Shown here one piece after another: positions 53,055 to 61,772 of a stretch of 64,000 nt of DNA. The position numbers and the translations under genes are program-made. The stretch lies in assembly GCF_022348085.1 (NCBI RefSeq), contig NZ_JAKRFN010000016.1, positions 62,001 through 126,000 on the forward strand. Reading direction: 5' to 3'. The notes under the pieces were generated by a model, which was given only the letters and a program-made list of their open reading frames with translations, did no database searches and was not told where the DNA came from. The first letter of the stretch is position 1. Every line of letters starts with the position of its first letter. This DNA comes from Mycobacterium sp. PSTR-4-N (lineage in GTDB: Bacteria; Actinomycetota; Actinomycetes; Mycobacteriales; Mycobacteriaceae).

Positions 53055-53977
53055 GCGAACGCAATCCATGCCAGAGCTGTTCTGCCCCAGCGTCGTTGGC
53101 GATCTGTAACCGCTGCATCGAAGAGCTTAAGGCTAACCTCACCTGCCTGTACCGTGATCCAAAAGGCAGAGATGGCAACACCTCTGGCCTGCTCGACGCT
53201 CTCTCCGATGTGGCACTCAAGAAAACGAGGATGACCGACGGCGGTAGCGGCCACCTCAAGAAGGGTGACGAGCGACCAGACCCGTTTGAGCCCGACACCG
53301 AGAAGGGCAAACAGACGGCACAGGGGCGAGCGGCGACCCTGCTGATCACCGCCAACAACACGCTGTCGACGATCGTGCGCGACCTCTGCGAATCACGCGG
53401 CATCGTCACTCCCGCTGGGTTATTGCCGACGAGGATGGCTGAATGGCTCGCCGCGGCCGTGCATGCCATCGCGTGCGACGAATCCGCCGGCCAGTGGTAC
53501 GCCGACATCGACCGGCTGGTGCGCTCAATCGAGCGGGCTGTCGATCGGCCGGTGCGATACGAACTTCTGGGCCTCTGCGCCACGCAGCTCGAAGGGAACA
53601 AGGCGTGCGACACCGCACTCATGGCCCGCGAGGATGCGATCGAAGTGCGATGCCCGAACTGTCGGACGGTGCGGCGCTGCGACATTGTGCGGCGAATGGG
53701 TCAGAGCGAGGCACGCAAGGCGCTGATCGCCTGGCCGAAGCTGCTGGAGACAAACCGGGGCCAACCGGACGGATGGCGAGTATCCGAGCGCACGTTGCGC
53801 GACTGGAAAGCGACCGGCGTGCTGCGCGTGCGTGGGTATCTGCGACCCAGTGGGCGACACGGGATTCACCGGCGCAGCGACGATGACGTTGAGCTGTTCG
53901 CCTGGGTCGATGTCGAGCAGCTGCGCAGTCGGGGTGTGCCGAAAGGGCATCGCAAACGTGCCAAGGCGGGGAAATGA
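53051..53977 (+). CDS. DNA-binding regulator-like phage protein
   Basis: 308 residues. The N-terminal zinc motif CQSCSAPASLAICNRC is followed by a helical region with ANNTLSTIVRDLCESRGIVT, a second zinc motif (CPNCRTVRRCD), and a C-terminal MerR-like helix-turn-helix (WRVSERTLRDWKATGVLRVR, RRSDDDVELFAWVDVEQLRS). Last gene of the early chain, just before the late region, so a late-gene regulator is a reasonable guess. Confidence 0.75.
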   Translation: MSERNPCQSCSAPASLAICNRCIEELKANLTCLYRDPKGRDGNTSGLLDALSDVALKKTRMTDGGSGHLKKGDERPDPFEPDTEKGKQTAQGRAATLLITANNTLSTIVRDLCESRGIVTPAGLLPTRMAEWLAAAVHAIACDESAGQWYADIDRLVRSIERAVDRPVRYELLGLCATQLEGNKACDTALMAREDAIEVRCPNCRTVRRCDIVRRMGQSEARKALIAWPKLLETNRGQPDGWRVSERTLRDWKATGVLRVRGYLRPSGRHGIHRRSDDDVELFAWVDVEQLRSRGVPKGHRKRAKAGK

Positions 53978-54033
53978 ACGTCCGAACACGCCGATTTAGT
54001 GGCCGCTACGTGCAGAAAGCCCAACATCTGGTA

Positions 54034-54039
54034 TACGCT
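54034..54039 (+). promoter_or_regulatory. Candidate -10 box ahead of late genes
   Basis: TACGCT in the 173-base gap 53978-54150, within GGTATACGCTGG. A weak TGCAGA lies 17 bases upstream. This gap is the first break in the coupled gene chain, so a promoter is expected here, but the match is modest. Confidence 0.3.
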
Positions 54040-54082
54040 GGGCGGCAACTTCGGCGTGTTCGCCGTTCCCAAAAACCCCTCG

Positions 54083-54113
54083 ACGCCACCTTGGTTGCCC
54101 GCCCAGGTGGCGT
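54083..54113. terminator. Hairpin in the early/late gap
   Basis: Perfect 9-base arms ACGCCACCT (54083-54091) and AGGTGGCGT (54105-54113), 13-base loop, followed by TTGTCGTCT. Likely ends early transcription or regulates entry into the next genes. Confidence 0.55.
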
Positions 54114-54150
54114 TTGTCGTCTCACCGAAACAGCCCCTTGAGGTGATCCC

Positions 54151-54288
54151 ATGAGCAAGCGGTCCCCGTTCAACAAGCGCGGCAAGCTGCGCATCGCACT
54201 CAGCACCGACCCGTGGTGGAAGCGCGCATTGTCGCGACTGCGTGGCTACGGCGTCTGGCATCAGATGGGCGCGATGCGCGATGAGTAA
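54151..54288 (+). CDS. Small basic phage protein
   Basis: 45 residues, ATG with GAGGTGA 5 bases upstream. Basic and Trp-containing: MSKRSPFNKRGKLRIALSTD, then PWWKRALSRLRGYGVWHQM. Overlaps the next gene by 8 bases. No family recognised. Confidence 0.68.
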   Translation: MSKRSPFNKRGKLRIALSTDPWWKRALSRLRGYGVWHQMGAMRDE

Positions 54289-54745
54289 CCTGGACGACCG
54301 CCTCACCCAGCTCGACATCGCAATGACCGGCGCCATCCAGCACCCCGGCGTCGACGGTGGCCAACCGCTCATGCTGCCCGCGCCGCCCATGTTCCAGACC
54401 GCGACGCTGCCCGAGGGCATGGCCGAGGACATGGCCGACAAGGCTGGCCTGCCGACACCTGACTTCGCCCGGCTGTACCGCGAGGCATGGGTGCACACGC
54501 TCGAGACGGTGTGCGATGCCACGGTCATCGACAACACCGAGCTGGCCGAGCTGCGCGCTGCGGCCGCCAGTGTCGAGCATCGGCGCGTGAGGCACATCGA
54601 CCTGGTATGCCAGTGCGGACAGACACTCGGCCGGCTGAGCGTGCGGGACTTCGACACCGAGCGGGCACAGGTCAACGGGCCTGAGCTGATCAAGGGGCTT
54701 GGGGCTATGAGCCCGGGGTGTGCTGGGAAGCATGGACGCGCATGA
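54281..54745 (+). CDS. Phage protein, unknown
   Basis: 154 residues from the ATG at 54281. SNLDDRLTQLDIAMTGAIQ near the start; a C-terminal patch RHIDLVCQCGQTLGRL with a later Cys may bind metal. ATGA overlap with the next gene. Confidence 0.72.
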   Translation: MSNLDDRLTQLDIAMTGAIQHPGVDGGQPLMLPAPPMFQTATLPEGMAEDMADKAGLPTPDFARLYREAWVHTLETVCDATVIDNTELAELRAAAASVEHRRVRHIDLVCQCGQTLGRLSVRDFDTERAQVNGPELIKGLGAMSPGCAGKHGRA

Positions 54746-55041
54746 CGGCGCCACAGGATCGCATCACCGAGTTCGTCGAGTGGCTGCGCACGCAGGACAT
54801 CGGGCAGGGCGAGGGCGTCTGGCTGGTCACCGGCATGGACAACGCGCTCAGCCGCGATCAGGTCGCTGAACTGGCCGAGAGGTTCAAGGCCGAGCATCCG
54901 CAGAAGGTGTGGGTGGTGCTCGCCTCGTCTGACGAGGGTGACGACCGCTACCTCAGCAGCGTCTATGACAGCGAGGACAAGGCCAACGCCTATGTCGACC
55001 GTGGCTGGGGCATGGATGCAGAAGAGGCCGAGGTCCAGTAG
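54742..55041 (+). CDS. Phage protein, unknown
   Basis: 99 residues. ITEFVEWLRTQDIGQGEGVW, then LAERFKAEHPQKVWVVLASS. The stop shares one base with the next GTG. Function unknown. Confidence 0.7.
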   Translation: MTAPQDRITEFVEWLRTQDIGQGEGVWLVTGMDNALSRDQVAELAERFKAEHPQKVWVVLASSDEGDDRYLSSVYDSEDKANAYVDRGWGMDAEEAEVQ

Positions 55042-55250
55042 TGACACACGTTCGCATCGAGATCGCAGGCCACGTCTGGTTCAACGGCAACATCGAGGGC
55101 TGGGAAGAACCGGCCGTGCGACCTGGCCAGCAGGACATCAAGCTCGAGCTGATCCCGCCAGAGATGCGCGAGGTGCTCGACAAGGCCATGCTCAAGGTGC
55201 TCGAGGAACGGCTCGGCATCAAGGTCACCAGCTATGAGCGGGTGCGGTAG
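55041..55250 (+). CDS. Small phage protein, unknown
   Basis: 69 residues from a GTG at 55041. THVRIEIAGHVWFNGNIEGW, then a charged helix (PEMREVLDKAMLKVLEERLG). Function unknown. Confidence 0.7.
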   Translation: MTHVRIEIAGHVWFNGNIEGWEEPAVRPGQQDIKLELIPPEMREVLDKAMLKVLEERLGIKVTSYERVR

Positions 55251-55640
55251 TTGGCCGCGACTGCAGCTCGACGCAAGACCACGACCGAGAAGGGTCTGGG
55301 TCAGCGCCATCAGCAGCAGGCCGCCGCGCTCAAGCGCAAGCATCAGGACGGTTCGCCGTGCGATTGGTGCGGCAAGCCGATGTACCTCGACCGCACCAAG
55401 AACCCCGACTACGACCCAGACCAGCCACGCAGCGGTGTGCTCGAGGCTGACCACGGCGCCATGACCCGCGCCGAGGCTGTGCGTCGCGGCCTGCCGATCC
55501 CGCTGCCCGATCGGCTGCTGCATCGGCGGTGCAACCAGCAGCGAGGTGATGGGGTGAACGACCACCTGGCCATGGCCGGGCGGGGTACTGGGATGGGGGC
55601 AGGGGATACCGAGGCCCTCGCGATGGCATGGCCATGGTGA
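55251..55640 (+). CDS. HNH endonuclease (terminase-associated type)
   Basis: 129 residues; TTG start directly after the previous stop. HNH core: CDWCGKPMY, the catalytic LEADHGAMTRAEA and LLHRRCNQQRGDG. Its position just ahead of the terminase genes matches HK97-like phages in which an HNH protein assists cos cleavage, so a packaging role is more likely than homing. Confidence 0.87.
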   Translation: MAATAARRKTTTEKGLGQRHQQQAAALKRKHQDGSPCDWCGKPMYLDRTKNPDYDPDQPRSGVLEADHGAMTRAEAVRRGLPIPLPDRLLHRRCNQQRGDGVNDHLAMAGRGTGMGAGDTEALAMAWPW

Positions 55641-55818
55641 GACGGGGGCGGCCCGAAATATCCGAGGGGGGGCGTATCCCCTGGTCGGACCGCCAATCAA
55701 GCTTTTTTTTTACGGAACCGGAAAACAATTGGCGGCCAAGCACCTCGCGGGTGCGAAATCGCCTGTCTCACAACGGTTCTCGCGCCCGAAATACCCCATC
55801 TGACCAGCGGTTTTGCCC
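55641..55818. other. Candidate cos/packaging region
   Basis: 178 bases without a gene between the HNH and terminase small-subunit genes. It holds a 10-base direct repeat GCCCGAAATA (55651-55660 and 55784-55793) with a related GTGCGAAATC between, an inverted repeat CCGCCAAT/ATTGGCGG (55690-55697, 55728-55735), and a run of nine T at 55703-55711. In cos phages the cut site and TerS sites lie here; no cut position can be read. Confidence 0.45.
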
Positions 55819-56145
55819 ATGAAAACGGGCGAATCGGCAGGCCAGAAGCTCATCGCCGAACTCTCGCGGCCGAACGATCCCTACTCGCTGACGTTCCTGA
55901 TCCAGCTCGCCGGCGACATCGCCGACGAGTACGAGCAGTTCGCGACCGTGCTCAGCGGCGACCGCGGCACGTGGGTTGAGGTGAAGATCGGCGCCAAGAC
56001 GGTAGAGGTGGTGGTGACCGACGTGATCCGACAGAAGCGCGCGACCGCCGAGCAGCTGCGCAAGCTCATCTCGTCGATCATTGCCCAGCGTGCGGCAGCA
56101 CCGGAGGGTCCGAATGACAGCAGCGTCCTCGCCGGCCTCGAGTGA
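55819..56145 (+). CDS. Terminase small subunit
   Basis: 108 residues from the ATG at 55819 (a TTG at 55813 is also in frame). Mostly helical (LTFLIQLAGDIADEYEQFAT at the front, AEQLRKLISSIIAQRAAAP at the end). It overlaps the large subunit by 32 bases and has the right size and place for TerS, which binds cos and recruits TerL. Assigned mainly by position. Confidence 0.75.
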   Translation: MKTGESAGQKLIAELSRPNDPYSLTFLIQLAGDIADEYEQFATVLSGDRGTWVEVKIGAKTVEVVVTDVIRQKRATAEQLRKLISSIIAQRAAAPEGPNDSSVLAGLE

Positions 56146-57703
56146 GGACGACTGGCCGCAGCTCGAGGGCCGCCGCGAGCCCGAGAATCTCTCGGTGTTC
56201 GACGGTGACGATCGGCTCGGCCTCAACGCACTGACGCTCGCCAGCCGGATCGGTACGCCGCCGATGCCCTGGCAGGTCGACAACCTGCTGGCCCTGCTGC
56301 GGACTGATGCCGACGGGATGTGGACCCACGCCGACGCGTGCATCATCTGCCCGCGCCAGAACGGCAAGTCCGAGATCCTGCTGCTGCTCTGCCTGTATGC
56401 GCTGTTTGTCCGCGGCGAGAACATCGTGTTCTCGACTCAGCAGTGGAAGACCGCACGCAAGCTCGCACTGCGGTTCTCGGAGATGGTCAAGGCAGTGCCC
56501 GACCTCAAGCGGATGCTTGCGCGGCCGCCGACGCTCTCGCAGGGGCAGAGCATTGTGTCGACGACCATGGGCAACGAGCTCATTTTCTGCACACGCTCGG
56601 GCGACACGGGCAAGGGCCTCGACAAGGTGGACCGCGTCATCTACGACGAGGCCTACAACCTCACCGAGGCTGAGATGACCGGCCCGACACTGGCTCAGAC
56701 GGCAGCGAAGAACCCGCAGACGATCTACACCTCGTCGGCGGTGTTCGCCGACATCCACCAGAACGGCCAGGTGCTCGCGGGCATCCGACGCAACGGCCTG
56801 CGCAAGATCAAGGGCCTGTATTTCGCCGAGTACATGGCGCCTGAGCCCCCGCGCGACTGCTCGGAGGCTGAGCGCAAGCGCCTGCGGGAAGATCCGATGA
56901 CCGCGCGACTGGCGAATCCGTCGTTCGGCGTGATCCATTCGGACGCCAAGGTGGCCAAGTCGCTGCTGGGTCTCGGTGGCACGGCGGTGGGTCGGCGCTC
57001 GTTCGAGGTCGACGTGCTCGGCTGGGGCGATTGGCCGGCCGACGCCGAGGTGCTGGTGTCCGAGATCCCCGAGGGGAAGTGGCGCGACATGCGCAACCCG
57101 TCGCCCAAGCTCACCGGCCGCCCCGCAATCGGCCTGCACTGCGACCCCGACTCCGGCATCTGGGCCATCGTCGGCGCGCAACGCACCGACGCGGGCCCCG
57201 TGCACATCGAGTACCGGCCGCCACTGGGCAAGCTCGGTCCGACGTCGAGCCACGAGGTGGTGCGGGCGCTTGTCGACCTGGTGACCGCGCTCGACCCGGT
57301 GGCCGTGGCGATCAAGCGCCGCGGCGACGCAGCTGCGATCGAGGACGACCTGATCAAGGCCGGCATCGAGCCCGAGATGATCGACGGCGGCAAGTGGTCG
57401 CAGTGGTGCGGCGGATTCCTGAACGCCGCGCTGGACTCTCGGCTCTCGCACAGTGGCCAGTCGGTGCTCACTGACGCGGCCGGCAGTGCGGTGCGCAAGG
57501 ACATGCCCGCGGGCGGCTTCGTCTGGGATGAGGACGCGGCGGGGGTATCGGCCCCGGCACTGTTCGCAGCGACGTTGGCGCACGGTGCGCTCGTTGCGAA
57601 CAGCGAAGCGCCGAAACGCAAGACGGTCGCCCCCCGATCCGGCGTGCACCGCGCCACGCGGCGCCGATCGCGCGATTTTGACCCGATGACAGCACCGATG
57701 TAG
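56114..57703 (+). CDS. Terminase large subunit
   Basis: 529 residues. Packaging motor ATPase plus nuclease. Walker A CPRQNGKSE near 79-87, Walker B RVIYDEAYN near 173-181, coupling motif STSSAVF-like (YTSSAVFADIHQNGQ). The C-terminal RNase H-like nuclease has acidic residues in GLHCDPDSGIWAIVG, ALDPVAVAIKR and near the end. The ATG at 56114 lies inside the small-subunit gene. Confidence 0.94.
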   Translation: MTAASSPASSEDDWPQLEGRREPENLSVFDGDDRLGLNALTLASRIGTPPMPWQVDNLLALLRTDADGMWTHADACIICPRQNGKSEILLLLCLYALFVRGENIVFSTQQWKTARKLALRFSEMVKAVPDLKRMLARPPTLSQGQSIVSTTMGNELIFCTRSGDTGKGLDKVDRVIYDEAYNLTEAEMTGPTLAQTAAKNPQTIYTSSAVFADIHQNGQVLAGIRRNGLRKIKGLYFAEYMAPEPPRDCSEAERKRLREDPMTARLANPSFGVIHSDAKVAKSLLGLGGTAVGRRSFEVDVLGWGDWPADAEVLVSEIPEGKWRDMRNPSPKLTGRPAIGLHCDPDSGIWAIVGAQRTDAGPVHIEYRPPLGKLGPTSSHEVVRALVDLVTALDPVAVAIKRRGDAAAIEDDLIKAGIEPEMIDGGKWSQWCGGFLNAALDSRLSHSGQSVLTDAAGSAVRKDMPAGGFVWDEDAAGVSAPALFAATLAHGALVANSEAPKRKTVAPRSGVHRATRRRSRDFDPMTAPM

Positions 57704-57720
57704 CCCCCGAAAGGAGCGTC

Positions 57721-59127
57721 GTGGCACCAAAGACCGTCGCTCCGCGCACCGAAAAGGGCTACGTCAACCCGATTCCCGGCAACCTCACGACCTGGGGCCT
57801 GCCGATGTCGGATCAGTTCGAGCTCAATCCTGACCTCACCTGGCCTAATTCGGTGTTCACGTACGGCCGAATGGTCCGCGAAGATGCCCGAATCGCGTCC
57901 GTTTTGCGGGCTCTCGGCCTGCCAATCCGGCGCACTCCGTGGCGTATTCGGCAGAACGGGGCCAGCGATGCGGTCACCGCGCACGTCGCCACGTCGATGG
58001 GGCTGCCGATCGAGGGTGCGAGCGAGGACCTGCCGACGCCGCGCACCCGGGGAAGTTTCTCGTGGGCTCGGCACCTACAGCAGGCGCTCACCTCGCAGCA
58101 CTTCGGTCACGCCGTGTTCGAGCTGGTATACGGAGAGCCTGTCAATGGGCTGTTTCCGCTCCGCAAGCTCGCACCGCGTCCGCAGTCGTCGATCGCATAC
58201 TGGAATGTCGACCGCGACGGCGGGTTGATCTCGATTCAGCAGTGGCCGGCGGGCACGTTCGGCAGCCCCGGCATGCTGGTCATGGCGCCGTCGAGCATGG
58301 GCCCAGCAATCCCCGTAGACCGGCTCGTGGTCTACACCCGCGACATGGACCCCGGTGTGTGGGTGGGCAATTCGCTGCTGCGTCCGGCGTACGTCCACTG
58401 GCGCTGGAAGTGCGAAATGATGCGCATCGAGGCCGCCGCGGTCCGTCGTCATGGCATCGGCGTCCCGGTCATCACGGGCAACGAGGCCGATTCGGGCGAC
58501 GAAGACCGGATGGACGAGCTGCTCGACACGGCATCGAACTACGGCGGTGGTGAGTCGGCCGGCCTCGCACTGACAGAGGGCGAAGAGTTCACGATCGCCG
58601 CGCCATCGGGCACACCGATGGACCCGCGACGGGCGATCGAGTGGCACGACCACGCGATGGCCGTCGTTGCGCTCGCTCACTTCCTGAATCTTGAGGGCAA
58701 GGGTGGTTCCTACGCCCTCGCCAGCGTGCAGGCCGACACCTTCGTGCAGAGTGTGCAGACCGTCGCCGAGGACATCCGTGACGTCACCCAGGCGCACGTC
58801 ATCGAGGACATCGTTGACCGCAACTGGGGGCCCGACGAGCCCGCGCCACTGCTGGTGTTCGACGAGATCGGCTCGCGGCAGGATGCGACGGCCGCCGCGC
58901 TGCAGATGCTCGTCAACGCCGGCCTGCTCACGCCCGACGCTCGCCTCGAGCAGTTCCTCCGCACGACCACGGGCCTGCCTGACGCCGATCCCGAGACCGA
59001 GCGCGCCACCCCCGAGCCTATGCCGACGCCGCCGCCAGCCGACGGACCCGCCGCCCGCAAGCGCCCTCGCGGACGTAGCCCCAAGGACCGCCGCAAGACA
59101 CCGGACGGAGCACAACCGCTGTGGTAA
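57721..59127 (+). CDS. Portal protein (DUF935/Mu-like family)
   Basis: 468 residues, GTG preceded by AAAGGAG. Dodecameric portal through which DNA is packaged. Family features: RMVREDARIASVLRALGLPI, then SFSWARHLQQALTSQHFGHA and EGKGGSYALASVQADTFVQS. The C-terminus is Pro/Arg-rich. It overlaps the protease gene by 7 bases. Confidence 0.9.
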   Translation: MAPKTVAPRTEKGYVNPIPGNLTTWGLPMSDQFELNPDLTWPNSVFTYGRMVREDARIASVLRALGLPIRRTPWRIRQNGASDAVTAHVATSMGLPIEGASEDLPTPRTRGSFSWARHLQQALTSQHFGHAVFELVYGEPVNGLFPLRKLAPRPQSSIAYWNVDRDGGLISIQQWPAGTFGSPGMLVMAPSSMGPAIPVDRLVVYTRDMDPGVWVGNSLLRPAYVHWRWKCEMMRIEAAAVRRHGIGVPVITGNEADSGDEDRMDELLDTASNYGGGESAGLALTEGEEFTIAAPSGTPMDPRRAIEWHDHAMAVVALAHFLNLEGKGGSYALASVQADTFVQSVQTVAEDIRDVTQAHVIEDIVDRNWGPDEPAPLLVFDEIGSRQDATAAALQMLVNAGLLTPDARLEQFLRTTTGLPDADPETERATPEPMPTPPPADGPAARKRPRGRSPKDRRKTPDGAQPLW

Positions 59128-60425
59128 ACATCGACGCCGAGCTCGGCACACTGGCCGAGCAGTCCGCGAAGCGCCTGCGCGACATGGGTGCTCGCATGTT
59201 CAAGTCCGCCAAGGCCGACAACGAGCCCCGCGGCCCGTGGTTCACGTTCAAGGATCTCGCCGAGGGCGACACCACCGCGCAGATCGACATCTACGACGAG
59301 ATCGACTGGCTCTGGGGCGTCACCTCGCGCGACTTCCGCGACCAGCTCAAGGCGCTGCCTGACTCGGTGACGACCATCGACCTGCACATTAACTCGCCTG
59401 GCGGCGATGTCTACGAGGCGCTCGCGATCATGAACACCCTGCGCCAGCACGACGCCACGGTGGTCACCACCGTGGACGGATACGCCGCCAGCTCAGCGGG
59501 ATTCATCGCCGTCGGCGCCAGCGATGAGCTGATCGTGGCCGAGAACGCCGAGATCATGGCGCATCTGCCGTGGGCGGTGATGATCGGCGACGCCGACGAG
59601 ATGCGCAAGATGGCCGACGACCTCGACCGCATCGGCAAGAACATCGCCTCGATCTTCCAGGCGCGCGCCGGCGGCAAGCTCGACGACTGGGTGGCGATCC
59701 TCACCGCCGAGACGTGGTGGTCAGCCGATGAGGCGGTCACTGCTGGCATCGCCGACAAGGTGCTCAAAGCGCCGAAGCGCGACGCCAAGAACTTGGCTCG
59801 CGACCGATTCAACCTGTCGGTGTTCAACCATGCAGGGCGCTCAGAGGCGCCAGCGCCGCAGATTCCCCAGGCGCACAACGAGACCCCTCGGCCCAAAGCG
59901 GTCGAGGCCGATGGAAAGGAGCCCACCGTGGCACTGAGTGAAAGCGCGCTCCAGAAGCTCGGCCTCGACGCCGAAGCCGACGAAGACGCCATCAACGAGG
60001 CGATCGAGAAGTTCGCCGCACCTGAGCCGGCGCCCGCCGGCGAGCCGACGATCGAAGAGGCCGCCAAGGTCGCTGCGAAGTTCGGTCAGAAGCTCGTCAA
60101 CGTCGCGCAGTTCGATCAGATGGCCGCCACCGTGGCCGACCTGCAGGCGCGCAACGAGGCCGCGATCCAGGCCGAGAACGAGTCGGCAATCACCGCGGCC
60201 CTCACTGACGGCCGGATCGACGCCGCCAGCGCGGACACCTGGCGCAACGAGCTGACCAAGAACCGCGAGGGCACCCTGGCGCTGCTCGGCACGCTGCCCA
60301 AGAACAAGGCCGTTCCGGTCGACGAGATCGGCCACGGCGTGAGCCGCGAGGACTCTGCGCAGGACGCCGAGATGGGCACCGTCTTCGCACGGATCACCGG
60401 CACCACCTTCGGAAAGGACGCCTGA
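59121..60425 (+). CDS. ClpP-like head maturation protease fused to scaffold
   Basis: 434 residues, GTG start. S14-type protease domain at about 35-220: INSPGGDVYEALAIMNTL, the nucleophile Ser in DGYAASSAGFIAVGAS, and the catalytic His in IMAHLPWAVMIGDADE. After a Pro-rich linker the C-terminal 165 residues are acidic and helical, as in scaffolding proteins. An in-frame GTG at 59928 with a strong ribosome site suggests the scaffold is also made on its own. Confidence 0.9.
   Translation: MVNIDAELGTLAEQSAKRLRDMGARMFKSAKADNEPRGPWFTFKDLAEGDTTAQIDIYDEIDWLWGVTSRDFRDQLKALPDSVTTIDLHINSPGGDVYEALAIMNTLRQHDATVVTTVDGYAASSAGFIAVGASDELIVAENAEIMAHLPWAVMIGDADEMRKMADDLDRIGKNIASIFQARAGGKLDDWVAILTAETWWSADEAVTAGIADKVLKAPKRDAKNLARDRFNLSVFNHAGRSEAPAPQIPQAHNETPRPKAVEADGKEPTVALSESALQKLGLDAEADEDAINEAIEKFAAPEPAPAGEPTIEEAAKVAAKFGQKLVNVAQFDQMAATVADLQARNEAAIQAENESAITAALTDGRIDAASADTWRNELTKNREGTLALLGTLPKNKAVPVDEIGHGVSREDSAQDAEMGTVFARITGTTFGKDA
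59928..60425 (+). CDS. Probable nested scaffolding protein (internal start)
   Basis: 165 residues, same frame as the protease gene. The GTG at 59928 has AAAGGAG (59915-59921) with 6 bases spacing. The product is coil-like (SESALQKLGLDAEADEDAIN, QMAATVADLQARNEAAIQAE, TWRNELTKNREGTLALLGTL). The layout copies lambda C/Nu3, where protease and scaffold share a C-terminus. Confidence 0.6.
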   Translation: MALSESALQKLGLDAEADEDAINEAIEKFAAPEPAPAGEPTIEEAAKVAAKFGQKLVNVAQFDQMAATVADLQARNEAAIQAENESAITAALTDGRIDAASADTWRNELTKNREGTLALLGTLPKNKAVPVDEIGHGVSREDSAQDAEMGTVFARITGTTFGKDA

Positions 60426-60426
60426 C

Positions 60427-60798
60427 ATGGCTGAGCACACCCCGCACTACCTCCCGGCAGACCGCCTGCCCCGCACCACGTCTGCTGACGTGACGGGTGG
60501 TCAGGTCGTCTACGTGTCGGGCAACGACACCGTGGCGCCGACCAGCGCGGCCACCTCGGCATGGCTGGGCGTTGCCGGCCACGACGCCGCGAGCGGCAAG
60601 CAGGTCGTCGTCTACACCGAGGGCGTGCACCTGCTGAACGCATCCGGCGCTATCGCAGCCGGCGCACTGGTCATCCCGGCCGCCAACGGCGCCGTGGCTG
60701 ACCAGAGCACCCCCAGCGCAGCGAACGACGTGCAGGTCGTCGGCACCGCACTGTCGGCCGCGGCCAACTCCAAGGTTCTCGTCAAGCTGGGCCGCTGA
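60427..60798 (+). CDS. Capsid decoration/stabilisation protein
   Basis: 123 residues with the DUF2190-type look: beta-rich, Gly/Ala-rich (DVTGGQVVYVSGNDTVAPTS, VVVYTEGVHLLNASGAIAAG, GTALSAAANSKVLVKLGR). It lies between the scaffold and major capsid genes, the usual place for decoration proteins that bind the outer capsid surface. Confidence 0.85.
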   Translation: MAEHTPHYLPADRLPRTTSADVTGGQVVYVSGNDTVAPTSAATSAWLGVAGHDAASGKQVVVYTEGVHLLNASGAIAAGALVIPAANGAVADQSTPSAANDVQVVGTALSAAANSKVLVKLGR

Positions 60799-60830
60799 GG
60801 CTCGGGTAACCAACCAGAAAGTAGGGCACC

Positions 60831-61772
60831 ATGCCTCAGTATCCCGTTGCAGCGCCGTCGCTTTCGGGCGACGTGCTGTCCATCAACCGCTTCCTCAAGG
60901 ACACCCCGTGGGTGGCCCGGGCGCTGCGGACCGTCGGCGACGAGCAGTTCGTCTCCGACAAGATCCTCACCGGCCAGTTCTGGACGGAGTCGGGCTCGCT
61001 CGGCTACGAGCAGAACGAGGGGATCTACGCCGACCGCGCCCCCAAGGCTGTGCCGCCCGGTGGTGAGTACCCCATCACGCCGATCAGCACCGGCCCCGCC
61101 GCGACGGTCAACGTCGTCAAGTGGGGCAACGACGCGTTGCTCACCGACGAGCTGATCAGCCGGCAGCGGTACAACGTCGTCGAGCGGTCGTTCCGCAAGC
61201 TGATGAACAGCCACATCCAGACCATCGACTCGGTGGCCCTGTCGGCGATCGTCTCGGCGGTCACGCAGAACACCGACGCGATCGCGTCGTGGAAGGCGTC
61301 GAGCGGCGTCAAGATCCTGCGCGACCTGATGCGGGCGCACACCAGCATCCTCAAGCTCAAGCAGGGCTACAACCCGTCTCTGGTCTTCGTCGAGCCCGAC
61401 GTGTTCGCCAACGTCGTGTCCGATGACGACCTGATGAAGCTGCTGCCGCGCGAGACCGGCGGCGTCGGCATGGCTCCGGTCGCCGCGGGCCTGAACAGCC
61501 CGTACATGCGGACCATCGGCGGGTTCACCTTCGTCACGAGTCCGAACGCGCCGGTCACCGGTAAGGCGCTCATGGTCGACCCGTCTGTGTTCGGCGGCTT
61601 CGTCGACGAGCGCCTCGCCTCGCCCGACTACGTGCAGACCGAGAACGGCCTGCAGGTGCAGTCGATCCGCGACAAGGATGTCGACGGCTGGCGCATCCGC
61701 GTGCGGCGCATCACCGCGCCGGTCATCCTCGAGCCCAACGCGGCATGGCTCATCAACGGGGTGAACGCATGA
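60831..61772 (+). CDS. Major capsid protein
   Basis: 313 residues, ATG with AAGTAGG upstream. HK97-fold subunit by size and position. Seen: WGNDALLTDELISRQRYNVV, VERSFRKLMNSHIQTIDSVA (spine-helix region), FANVVSDDDLMKLLPRE, and a beta-rich P-domain end (GWRIRVRRITAPVILEP). Confidence 0.9.
   Translation: MPQYPVAAPSLSGDVLSINRFLKDTPWVARALRTVGDEQFVSDKILTGQFWTESGSLGYEQNEGIYADRAPKAVPPGGEYPITPISTGPAATVNVVKWGNDALLTDELISRQRYNVVERSFRKLMNSHIQTIDSVALSAIVSAVTQNTDAIASWKASSGVKILRDLMRAHTSILKLKQGYNPSLVFVEPDVFANVVSDDDLMKLLPRETGGVGMAPVAAGLNSPYMRTIGGFTFVTSPNAPVTGKALMVDPSVFGGFVDERLASPDYVQTENGLQVQSIRDKDVDGWRIRVRRITAPVILEPNAAWLINGVNA

Noticed and set aside
56078..57730. 550-residue minus-strand ORF opposite terminase
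   Set aside because: Shadow of the TerL codon pattern; no recognisable motif and no ribosome site.
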